This document shows, piece after piece, positions 23,976 through 38,878 of a DNA stretch of 64,000 nt (position 1 is its first letter; every line of letters begins with the position of its first letter). The stretch spans positions 24,870,874 to 24,934,873 of the forward strand of contig OZ005607.1 in assembly GCA_963930655.1 (NCBI GenBank). Direction: 5' to 3'. Below the pieces are notes generated by a model that worked only from the letters and a program-made list of their open reading frames with translations, made no database searches and was not told the DNA's origin. The position numbers and the translations under genes are program-made. Source of the stretch: Myrica gale (Eukaryota; Streptophyta; Magnoliopsida; Fagales; Myricaceae).

Positions 23976-24740
23976 CCTTCTAGGCTAACTCCATGTTTGA
24001 GTGGAGTCTGTGAATTTCGTGTACGTATTGTGGAAAAAGAAATAAACCACTCATAACACAAGAGCCACTAATATTATTCTGTAAACAAACGTCACCATGC
24101 CGTTTTTTTAAAATAAATGAAGTAAATAATTTATTAGAAAATATATTTACATTAAGGATCTTTTTTTAAAAAAACTTTCCGACATAGAGAACGTAATATT
24201 AAAAAGTGAATTTAAGAAAATAAATTATATTGCTCGTTTAAAATAACAGCAAATTTATCTCACCCACGTTTTGTTCCATTAACAATCACTTCATTCTCGT
24301 TTATCGAAATAAACTTTGAAGGAATTATATATATAGCATGAGCGAGTGGGACAAAAACTGGAAAAAAACAGAGTGAACAATCGTCGATCGGCCATTGGGT
24401 AAGGGGTTTTCACTTTTGACGTGGAGTACTAGCTACGGGATAAACGAATAACTCATCATCTCTATGGTTTGACACAGACAGTAAAAAAATATTACTCAAC
24501 GGGTAGTAAGGAGATGGTTTTAGTCCCTTCGTGATGTCGTGTAATGGCAGTTGACTATATTCAGACTCTATTTCGTCCACGGCATGTGATGTCCCGTAAT
24601 GGCAGACAGACTATATCCGTCAGGTTTGAAAAGCATACAGGCAGTGTCAAGTCTCTTCTCATTAAGCTGCCAACGGTCACGGAAGGAGACGATGGTAATT
24701 CTGCTTTTAAGCCTTCACTACAGACGCAATGGAGGGACAC

Positions 24741-25190
24741 GAACTCTGAACCAGAGAGCAAAACTAGTAGCCATTTGTAACGGGTTGGTCACTGCTCTCA
24801 TCTCAGTTCTTGTTACAGCAACCACCATCATTATGATACATAACTCCACTATCTACCCCTTTTCTTTTCCCAGGTTAATCTGGCGTTGTACCTGCAATAA
24901 ATCGTCCCATCCATTGTATTTCATACACCGAATCAAGATCTGGAAGTTCAATTCAAGAAGATTACGAACTCTGAACGAGAGAGCAAAACTGATAGCCATT
25001 TGTAACGGGTTGGTCACCGCTCTCATCTCAGTTTTTATTACAACAACCACCATCATTATGATACATAACTCCAGTATCTACCCCTTTTCTTTTCCCAGGT
25101 TAATCTGGCGTTGTACTTGCAGTCAATCGTCCCATCCATTGTATTTCATACACCGAATCAGATCTGGATGTTCAATTCAAGAAGATTACA
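24741..25190. repeat. 225-bp tandem duplication (two units)
   Basis: GAACTCTGAA starts units at 24741 and 24966; the units share AGAGAGCAAAACT, TAACGGGTTGGTCAC and TTAATCTGGCGTTGTAC. The period is a multiple of three, which keeps one frame open across both units (24599-25207). The composition is not protein-like and the block more likely belongs to the promoter of the Myb-like gene. Confidence 0.85.
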
Positions 25191-25270
25191 CATCGTTTCA
25201 GGAATAGGAAATCGCTTAAGTCGAGGCACTTGAGCTACTATATAAAGCCACAGGTCCGGGCTGAGTGAAT

Positions 25271-27928
25271 ATGCGGAGCCGGGGTTGTGCGGTGAGGGAT
25301 AGGGCAACACAAACACCTTCTAGTTCGCAAGACACTGCAAGGACGGGCCCTATCACCAGATCGTTCAAGGTACTAATCCATTCACAAGCTTTCCCTTTGT
25401 GTTAGTAACGATTTTACAGCATTAGATTTGTGGTAATGGGTTTTTGACCTTTCGATTCGGATTTGCAGCGGTACAACCTGCGGAGTCATAAGCGAAAGCT
25501 AGTGGAGGACGGAAAAAAGTGGTTGGTTTTGTATCCAAATCAACGCATCAGACGCGGCAAGGTGGGTGATCAAATCTGATGGACATTATTTGTAACTGAA
25601 GACTACAAGCTTTGTTTTTATCGAAATCACAAATTTCATTAGTTATATGTTCGATTAATTATTTGTTTTATTGGCTTATTATCTGTTTTATAGAAATCCG
25701 CATCGTGTTCCATAATCTATTTGTTTTCAGAAATCACAAAATTCTATTACCTATTCCGTCCAGTACGTATTTGTTTATAGAAATCCTTTAGTGTTGTTCC
25801 AAATTTCTATTTGTTTTAGGAAATCAAAAAATTTTATTAGCTATTTGTTCCAGTAGCTACTTGTTTATAGAAATCCCCATCGTGTTCCATGGCGTTGTGT
25901 TTTCTGACCTCACAGAATTAGAAACACCCATCGTGTTCTATGACATTTTGCTATTTGATCCAATACGAATTTGTTTATACAAATCCATTAGTGTTGTTCC
26001 ATAACTGTTATTTTTGTTCAGAAATGACATGGAAATTTTATTACCTATTTGTTCCGGTAGCACTTGTTTATAAGTTCATAGAAATCCCCGTCGCGTTGCA
26101 GTCAAGTTTTGTGTTGTCGGAATCACAGAATTCTATTACCTATTTGTTCAATTAAGTATTTGTTCATAAAAATTCCCCTACTTTTTGTCATGGAAATGGA
26201 AGGTTTTAACAAGCATTAAGAGTTACTCCAATGTTGGTTAGGAACGGATGGAAGAGCCCGAGGATTCGACATTGTGGAATGCAGCCCTGGAGGCATTATT
26301 TGTGGAACTGCTCATGGAGGAGACAAATGCAGGGCGCATATGTAACGACAAGTTTAACCCTCTTGCACAAGCGGCAGTCACAACGACGCTTAACCGAAGT
26401 GGGCTTTGTCGATCCCGGCTAACCCAAAAACAAGTGAGGGGAAAGTGGACTCGAATTAAAAGGATTCACAATGATTTTTCATTTCTGTTAAAACAAACTG
26501 GGTTTGGCAAGAGGCCAGAGGCAGAGACGGTTGAGGGGACGGATGAGGCTTGGGCCAATGTGTTGAGGGTAAGTCCTGGAAATTGCTTGTTGTGAGATGG
26601 CATCTTTTATCAAATTTCTTGTTGTTTATGACATTGTTTCGTTGGAGTGTGATCTGTTATGTTGGACACTTAGGAGAATGTCGACTTGTATTTAGACTTA
26701 ATATTGCAGCAGAGTAGTTCCTTTCTGTTCTTGTAAGAGCATATGCGAATATAATCAAATTGAGTCGCATTTGAAAGAGGTCAAAACTTTTGGCACTTAA
26801 AAATAACACATTGTTAGGTCCAAGCCTGTGGACGAATGAGTTTAATTTTAATTGTGTTTATATATTGTATTATAAACCTAGTTCAATACTCTCCAATGTG
26901 CTTATAGCCCAAACACAAGTACCCAGTAAACCTTGATTGTCCATTAAACCCTCGGTACCATGACCCTACCGAACTGGTAATAAATTTATGTCGATTTAAC
27001 TTCAGTGCTAGCTGTGCAACTGTTATGGATATCCAGTATTTGATCATACTGCATCGTAATGCATGTATATTAGATTTTACGTTAATGAATGGTCTACAGT
27101 GAAGAAGTATATATATGAAGAGGACTATAAATAGAAAATATTAAGCGATTAAGTGCTTATTGTTTTATATCATTATGATGCAAAGGTTGTTCTGTTATAG
27201 GCTCAATACCCTTATCAAGGTTCAAGTTTGAACCTGTTTTATTAACACTTAGGAGAATTTGTACAAATATTGCAGAGAATATTATTTCAATTTTTAGTTG
27301 GCTTTGGTACTTATTTCTGTCGAATATTTTGTTGTCTCAGGTTAATCCTAATCTGCGACGGTTCAAAACCAAGGGTTGTCCTGGTTACCGCATCTTGGGG
27401 CATATACTAAATCGATCCACTGCTACTGGTGCACTAGCAACCTCATCCACAGTGTACCCGGCGAATAGTGATGAGGAGCAGCGCCTCGACCAAGCTCTGA
27501 TAGATGGCACAGTCCATATTGATCTTGACACTCCGCCAGAAGTCAATGGGACCCCTGAACCTGAACTGCAGAACAACCAGCAACCATATGTGGCGTATAA
27601 GCGCGCGAGTCACGGGTCAAGCAGCCTTGGGTCAAAAGGGAAGAAAGTAAAGTTGGAGTCTGAGATGAGCGATGCGTGTCGCGCTATGACGAATTTATGC
27701 AATTCGAAGCTGGAGAGGAGTTCTTCTAGTCGTGCGTATCAGGCGGAACCAACTATAAACAAGTGCATCCGCTGGCTAAGCAGCTTGGATCCGCCTTTGC
27801 CAGATGACCAATATGAAAATGCAGTGGATCGCTTGCTAAAGGACGAGACACTCCAGAATGCATTGATGACAATGCCAATTGAGAGGAGGATGGTGCGACT
27901 ATCTCGACTTATTGGAGGTGGAGATTGA
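25271..27928 (+). CDS. Myb/SANT-like DNA-binding protein, Harbinger partner protein
   Basis: Four exons join in phase: 25271-25369, 25469-25561, 26242-26568 and 27341-27928, giving 368 residues. The short first exons encode a basic lead-in (RSHKRKLVEDGKKWLVLYPN). Exon 3 carries the Myb/SANT-like domain: LWNAALEALFVELLMEE, FNPLAQAAVTTTLN, LTQKQVRGKWTRIKRIHNDF and TDEAWANVLR. Exon 4 continues NPNLRRFKTKGCPGYRILGHI, the usual motif after this domain in plant proteins, then an acidic/Ser-rich linker and a C-terminal helix region ending SRLIGGG. In this superfamily the partner protein binds element ends and helps the transposase into the nucleus. An upstream start was preferred over the internal ATG at 26248 because exons 1 and 2 splice in frame onto it; use of those two exons is less certain than the rest. 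Confidence 0.82.
25600..26170. repeat. Degenerate tandem repeat of about 100 bp in an intron
   Basis: TTTGTTTATAGAAATCC or close variants recur at roughly 100-bp spacing, alternating with ATTACCTATTTGTTCC and CATCGTGTTCCAT motifs. The array fills most of the second intron of the Myb-like gene. Confidence 0.7.
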
Positions 27929-29103
27929 TCTGTCCAGTTGGTGTGGGCAGTGTGTGGCGGAACCTGTTAGTGCATGCCGGCAATTTTGGATGCCTCTATG
28001 GGGCTTGATGCAGGTTGTGACATGAACTCGACTTTTAGTTAACCTATGCTATTACTTTCTGTTTAATTTATGTGTAGTCGGATGGCCAAATGATTATGCA
28101 AGACTTGTCAATTCAAGGTGACTGCGTACGCAACACCTTGAGTTATTATGATGATTTTATGAAATTGCTCATCTTATTTATCTAGAATTTGGAATCTCTG
28201 GTGGTTGATAGATTTTACATTTGACTGAAGTATACCGTCTTCCATATAGCTATTAATTACACGACCATGTTAAGCACTTCGGATAATATTGGGTTAAAGG
28301 TTTGTGAATGGATGGTTCAGAAGAGGTCTCTGTCCCCGGTCAGTTTTGCTCTTTCAACCAGAGTGACATCACGAGCTGCCTCACATATTTTTTGACCTTG
28401 TAAACCACTTCCAGATATTTGTTTTATCCTTGTGTATTCCGCTCCACAAATCCACAAATTTTCTGGATGAGCAAAGGTGGCTGAATTCTCCTGGAGTTTT
28501 GCTTCTTTCATAAGACCTCTCCTTAGTATCTTTTCCATACGGTTTTGGAATGAGAATTCCTAGCGTCTTTTGTTTAAGTAAACTACTAATGCTATTACAA
28601 AAAAAAACTACTAATGCTATTTTCTAATGAGTCATGAAATGGAATTACTGGTAGTTTTTTTAACCCCTTGTAATTATGCCTTTACAATGTATATGCCTTT
28701 TAACGATGGCCGGCACGATTGTGGTTGTCCGACACAACTTGATCAACAGCAGATTCAATTTTCTTTTTGGGTGAAGTTTTTTTGGTGAATAACAGCAGAT
28801 TAAAAAAAAGAAGAATAACAGCAGACAGATTCATTAATTAGTGGGCCCTTACTGTCTTCGCAACCCAGGGTACCAGAGCAAGTTGCAAGTCCTTGAGTCG
28901 ACCACATGTTTACCTCGAATTTGTAGCCTGATGCAGGTGACTCTTTAATGCATTGATAACGGTTGATATTGGGAAACGCGGTCGGTGCATCGTCGGCGTG
29001 AGATAAAGTGTTTTCAAACTTTATGTTTGGGTGGCGAAACTGTCTCCAGATACAAAAAAACTAACTCGAAAACGTTTTCAAACACGATCCAAACATAGCC
29101 TTA

Positions 29104-29400
29104 GAGTTTGCGAACACAGCTGTAACAAATGGTATCAGAGCCTACATCATGCCTCACAGTTGCAATCATGTGGCGCGGGGGTGACGTCGGTTTTGCAGTT
29201 AGCCCAGGACTAGGAAAAGCCTAGTGCACACTAGCTTGCGTGGGCACCGGGGTTGCAGAGCGTGGTATGAGATTCGTCCCACATTGCTAGTATGAGATGT
29301 CAATGTGGGATTTAAATGCCTTGGGCTCTCTTCCCTCTTGAGCTAACTTTTGAAGGTGAGTTCTCCTAAGACATATAACATCTAAGCAGCCTTAATAGGT
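29104..29400. other. Fossil LTR-retrotransposon fragment (TRIM- or Copia-like)
   Basis: Contains TGGTATCAGAGCC (29130-29142), the plant primer-binding-site sequence complementary to initiator tRNA-Met, followed by LTR-like sequence. It is short, has no coding region and is broken and old. The Harbinger element is inserted at its edge. Confidence 0.45.
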
Positions 29401-30273
29401 AGGATTCAAACTCATACCACTCGCTATGTAGAATTCTAACTTATGCTATAAATCGCTCAATAATGATAGGATTCGAACTCTCGCCCTAACCGCTACGTAC
29501 TGTTCTACCTTTCCACTGTTGACCTGTTGTCTTGGGGACTTCTTTTGTTAACTGCGGAGTATTTCCGTTCGATCGAAAGTAACCTTTCTACCTTTCTTAT
29601 ATTTCTAATGACAGAAACAGACTTGTTCAAAAAAAAATTCTTGCCAATTTGACATGCACCTATTTGCTTCTCTGGCAGAAATACATCTGAAAAGAATACC
29701 AGTAATCCACAAGATTCCAAAGGACTAATACGGGGAATACCTTTCTTAAGTGGAAGTTTACAAGGAGGATCTTTAGGGTGGATACTTTAAAAAACCAATG
29801 AAAATTAAAAGCAAGACTAAGGGGGCGAAGCTATTGCCGTTGATATATACCGGAAATGGTCGACGAAAATACAACATAAAACGGATGTCAAGCTTCACCT
29901 AACAATTGCAAGGTGGCAGTTTTTGCCAGCAACAGACAGAAGCACAAGGAAGCATATTAAATAGCATTTTGGGAAAATATCTCTAATGAAGAGGGCCCTT
30001 GGGGCTAGTTGAGATATTTACAACCACATACTAATGGAACTCCCCTAACACTAATTCATTCTTTTCCTTTCTCCTGAGTCTACCTCAAAGCAAACAAACC
30101 CTGAAGATGGGTATTTAGAAAAACATTAAGGTCCTCATCCTGATTGATCAACCTATTTTAAGGTCTAATGAGGAGATATAATTTAAAAAATCACAAAGAT
30201 TGCATAAACCCAAGAAAAATAAAGAATATTTTCATTTCCCAACCACCAACTCGTCTCCCTAGTAATTGTTGGT
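29401..30273. other. Intergenic; possible tRNA-derived SINE relic near 29395-29510
   Basis: On the minus strand two box-B-like motifs (GAGTTCGAATCC and GAGTTTGAATCC) lie about 70 bp apart with a box-A-like stretch before the first. No clear ends or tail were found. The rest, to the CPK stop codon, is unique sequence that includes the presumed CPK 3' UTR. Confidence 0.25.
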
Positions 30274-34817
<4,544 letters not shown>

Positions 34818-35480
34818 GTATCCAGAGATAAGAAAATTCGAACTCCAACGTTTCTCTGAGATTTGAAGAAAATCACAATCAAATGCTAAACTCCGGATTT
34901 CGGCTCAACTTTCTGCCAAAAGTGAAGTTCCCAAATATTTGGGAAATTCTTTACAAATTTATAAGATTACATGTGAATCTTTGATCTTCAAGACACAGAT
35001 TTAATTAAAAATAATAAAAAATTCCCAAAAGAATAAGCAAAAACAGAAGATACTACAATTAGACAAAAATAGTATATAGACAATAAAAAAGACATACCTG
35101 AAAGACAAGCGAAACAAAATATATACAGCTCCCAAGAGTACAAGTTCCTGAAGAGATTATGCCAAAACGTTAAAGAAGCAAAACCCAGGAAGAAATCTGG
35201 GAATTTCAGGTAACTCAGACGAAGTTGTTGACCAAGATGGGCTCTCAGATTTGGAAGCTTTGACGGCCAAGACCCCCAGCTTAATAGTAACGGTAGGCGA
35301 TGGCCAAGACACGAAGGGTTTGGGAAAGTGCAGGATGTGAAAGGATCAGTTTCAAAGTGTGAATGAATATGAGAGAGAGTCAAAGACAGCTCCTTCTTTT
35401 GGCTCAGACTTTCTCTCCCTAAAGCTCTCTCTCTCTCGTGTAATTTCTTTTTCTTTTATCTTGTATTCAACAATGGAATG
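34818..35480 (-). promoter_or_regulatory. CPK leader with a probable 5' UTR intron
   Basis: On the minus strand CAG/GTATGTC at 35098/35097 is a good donor and TTTGGCAG ending at 34913 a good acceptor, giving a leader intron of about 185 bp. The upstream exon runs into a CT-rich stretch near 35410-35440, where transcription probably starts. Confidence 0.5.
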
Positions 35481-36453
35481 AGACAGACGGACGAACCCTT
35501 TTCCTTCCCGTTCCTTTCCCTTTTTCTTTTTATTTTTTTTCTTTCCCCTACCCCCCCCCCCCCCTTTCTTTTTTAAGTTTTTTGCTTTCCCTTTTTTTCT
35601 CAGGAGTTTCTTTTTATATTACATGGTACTTTTTGTGTTATTATGGACAGCTGGAAGGATTTTTTTTTAATTTTATGTTTTTTTCAGGTCATTTTTTGAG
35701 CTGATTTCTTTTACTAATTTCTATTTATTATTAATTTCTGTTTGCAAGTTTATTAGAAAAATGGGTAAATTATAACCATTAACCAAATCTTTTTATTTTC
35801 TTTTTAATTTCTTTTGGCAGGAAAATACGAAAATGATTCATAAGAAAAGCATTGCTTTCTCAACACACCACCAACCCAAATAAATTGGGTGGTTCGGGAG
35901 CTGGATTCAGCACACCGCTTCAACCTTTATTGCTATATTGTAATTTCAAATATTTATTAGTTTTAGTAAAAATATTGATTTATTTTTATTTTTCATATTT
36001 CTAAGAGAAATTTTTTGAATTTGAATTTTTGTAGTTTTTTTCTAATTTAATTGGTTCTCCTTTATGTGATATTTAATTCATCCATTTGTAACCGAATTTT
36101 TCCATTTAATTTGGATCTCACAATGTACTGGACACAAATGTTGCCTTATTAGTGCAAGAAAGAAAATTGTGAGTTTTGAAAGAGGATCTGACGATGTAGA
36201 ATTGGAAATCTAGGTCAAGATTCTCATGGATTTTTCTAATGAAAGTCACCCCAAAAGCATATGATTTATCCTGCTAATCTTTGCTTGCATTTGGATTATG
36301 CATGATTCGGCATAGCTTTTGGTCTTGGGGTTAGTCTTAGGAATGTGTATGGGACTAGAAGTTTCGGGTTCAGCAAACAAACAAAAAACTAGAAGTTTTG
36401 GGATCAAATCTCTCGCTTCAAATCCGGTTACATTTTAGTAGGGCTGTAGCGAC
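35481..36453. other. Intergenic, low-complexity and AT-rich
   Basis: Includes a run of 14 C residues near 35551-35564 and T-rich sequence. No gene recognised. It serves as CPK promoter space on one side. Confidence 0.5.
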
Positions 36454-36801
36454 TAGGGCTATTCAGGCCAAATCTGGCCAAAACCAGACCGGTTTTGGCC
36501 AACCCGGACCGAGACCGGTATACTCCGGTCCGGTTCCGGGTTACCCATGTGGAAAACCGGAACTAGATCGGAGTATACCACTCCAAACCGGTAACCGGTC
36601 TAAAATGGCATGGCCCAAACCTAAAATCGGCCAAAAAATGAGATGGCTCAACCCAAAATCAGCCCAAAATAGCATGGCCCAAACCGGCCCAAACCGAACC
36701 GGTAAAACCGGAGACCGGACCAGACCGACAGAATGACCGGTCCGGTCCGGTATACATGCTTCACAAAATGAACCGACCGGACCGGCCAATGGACAGCTGT
36801 A
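36454..36801. mobile_element. hAT-type MITE, 348 bp, perfect 8-bp target duplication
   Basis: GTAGCGAC at 36446-36453 and again at 36802-36809 flanks the element exactly. The left end is TAGGGCTATTCAGGCC and the right end read inward is TACAGCTGTCCATTGGCC, short imperfect terminal repeats of hAT type. The interior is rich in ACCGG/CCGGT and in AAACCGG-CC motifs. Non-coding. Confidence 0.8.
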
Positions 36802-37193
36802 GTAGCGACAATCTAATCTCTATATTTATAGGTGACTCAATCCGAATATTCTGTAGTATGTAAGAGTTATTGTGATCACGTTAGATGCCCTTTTTTAGTA
36901 TTGTGCTCATAAAAAATTATATTGATTTGAAATTATTTAGATAAAGAAAATTTTTATTTATTTTTGTGAAAGTAATTTTTTTTAAGAAACATCATCGTAT
37001 GATCATCTTACCTTAAAACCGAAGCAAACAAAGCTTAAATACCATATAATTCTTGAATACCCCTATACGTTTTTTTGGGTTTTTGTCATAAAAAACTGCA
37101 CACCAGACAAATAACGCAATCAAAGCTTTTTGTATGCATCTCCCTTTAGCACTTGTTGACTTCCAAAGTGTGAAAGGCTTAATTGGCTTTTTT

Positions 37194-37347
37194 ATTCGAA
37201 TTGCATGGTATAATTTGGATAGATAAATATAATAGTAGATCTCATTGTAGGCTCATACTATCTGAAATTTTACATTAACAGTATTTAATAGTGTGAGATT
37301 CATATATTGTTTCTATCTATTTTCAAACTACATTATGCAATTCGAAC
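37194..37347. mobile_element. MITE family A, full fold-back copy
   Basis: Arms TTCGAATTGCAT at the left and ATGCAATTCGAA at the right continue inward for about 50 bp each as near reverse complements (GATAGATAAATATA and its counterpart). The centre holds TTTTACATTAACAGTATTTA. This copy defines the family seen at 2245-2340, 2341-3305, 17245-17365 and 37545-37655. Confidence 0.65.
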
Positions 37348-37544
37348 AAAAAATTGTAGATATTAATCCAAGAGACTGACCCACTACTTTCATGATCTAC
37401 CGCTTAAATTGACTTTGATCTGATTTTCATAAAGAATCGAACACCTAGTTATTTATCTAATTTCCATAGTCTCTAGATCACCTTTTAACATTGAGATAAT
37501 TAGATTACGATCCTCTCTAATTTCTTACCTAAGTAGGTAGACTT

Positions 37545-37655
37545 CATACCATTTAATATAGTCAATGTAAAGTTTTGGACCGTATGAATCTTTCAATGAA
37601 TTTCACTTATTATGTCTACCTCTCTACAAATTATATCATATAATTGGAACACTAA
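37545..37655. mobile_element. MITE family A copy
   Basis: CATTTAATATAGTCAATGTA, then AAAGTTTTGGAC, and then TTATATCATATAATTGGAAC; same layout as 3185-3300. Confidence 0.5.
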
Positions 37656-38820
37656 ATTAAGGAATATCTAGAATTACTTGTACGAGAGGGCAATATATTA
37701 ACCCTGTATGCATGAATATATTTGCCCTTACACGTGACACGGGGGAATAACTCTCCTATTTGTTATCTAAAAAAAATTATTATTTATACAAGTGACATGA
37801 TTTTTTACGGTAGTTATCCATCTCATTCCTTTCAATATTTTTTTGTTTTAAATTAATAAAACATGTTAAAACCATGTCCGTCCATAGTTTTGTATGATTT
37901 TCGCACATATAAATTAATACAAAAGATTAGCTGTCTCTTCTAATAAATATTTTTTTATTAAAAAATACAATATTATTACAAAGAATAAGAAACTGTAGAT
38001 AATTATTTTAAACAATGTTTTTCTCATGATAATATCTAAAATGAAATGTTAAACCCGCATTGATCCATATATATATATCGCGTCCATATGCACGTGAACA
38101 AATTAAAACAATCCATTGCCCATCTCTTTTTTATTATTATTATTATTGTGGCGAGAGAATAATAACTATCATAGAAAAAAAAGGATTAAAATTCTTTTTT
38201 CGTCCTTAAATTTTACATTCTTTTAAAAAATGATCTTTGTATTTTTACTTTATTACTAGCAATCACTTAGTTTTTTGTTTTGTCAAAAAAGTCATTCAAT
38301 TAATTTTAAGTCCAATTATTTAACAGTGATACACATCACAAGTCCACAACCAATCAGGTTCCAACACGTGTATATTTTTCTAATTAGCATCCGACATGTG
38401 TACATGACCAATCAAGTGATTGTGCTTGAGGCTAACGACATAACGTATTGATAAGATTAAAAAATTAAAGATCGCTGGTGATTAAAATAAAAATTCGAAG
38501 AGTATTTTTTAAAAATGTGTAAAATTTAAAGACTAAAAATAGCTTTAACCCAAAAAAAAAAAACCATGCGTATAGCGTTACAATTTTCATCTATTTCATT
38601 CCTTGGCTTGAAAAAGAATTGGAATTTGGGGGAATTTTGCCCAATTATTTAACTTTAGAAATTCTATATATATTATTCCATTTTTACTGTTTAAAAGAAT
38701 AACAAAACAAAAAGAATTTTTTCCCCTAAAATGTTTGATTTTTATTTTTTTTACATATAATAGTTTTACGTCTAAACAAACAGAGCCGAAGTAAGGGCAG
38801 AAACTTTATGGCCTTTTGTT

Positions 38821-38878
38821 TTTTTCCTCGTATTTTCCTCTAATAGCCTCCCCAGAGATGAGAAAATACGAGGAAAAA
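38821..38878. repeat. Perfect 17-bp inverted repeat
   Basis: TTTTTCCTCGTATTTTC (38821-38837) is matched by GAAAATACGAGGAAAAA (38862-38878) across a 24-base loop. There is no T-run pattern or gene context that would assign it; it may be a small hairpin transposon relic. Confidence 0.7.

Larger units (their letters stand above)
18160..29100 (+). mobile_element. PIF/Harbinger DNA transposon, 10.9 kb, apparently complete
   Basis: The left end begins GGCTGTGTTTGGATCGTGTC and the right end, read inward, begins GGCTATGTTTGGATCGTGTT; similarity continues for about 25 bases. TTA at 18157-18159 and 29101-29103 is the expected 3-bp target duplication. Inside are an unbroken DDE transposase (21270-22820, +), an unbroken Myb/SANT-like gene (25271-27928, +), a truncated Myb/SANT-like exon (19174-19497, -), a 133-bp tandem array, a duplicated 225-bp block and a probable captured gene. 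Two unbroken genes plus a perfect target duplication suggest a young, possibly mobile copy. It is larger than the few-kilobase Harbinger elements usually described. Stretches without features (18160-19170, 22950-23640, 28000-29100) hold no recognisable genes. Confidence 0.88.

Noticed and set aside
24599-25207. A 202-residue open frame in the Harbinger element
   Set aside because: It exists because a 225-bp block is duplicated in a multiple of three; the composition is not protein-like.
28317-28538. A 73-residue minus-strand open frame near the right end of the Harbinger element
   Set aside because: It looks somewhat protein-like and could be another captured fragment, but I recognise no family and see no start or splice support.
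29395-29510. A tRNA gene
   Set aside because: Two box-B-like motifs are present but no cloverleaf could be drawn; at most a SINE relic.
34988-35383. A 131-residue minus-strand open frame upstream of CPK
   Set aside because: It crosses the probable leader intron donor and the CT-rich leader; it is better explained as 5' UTR.
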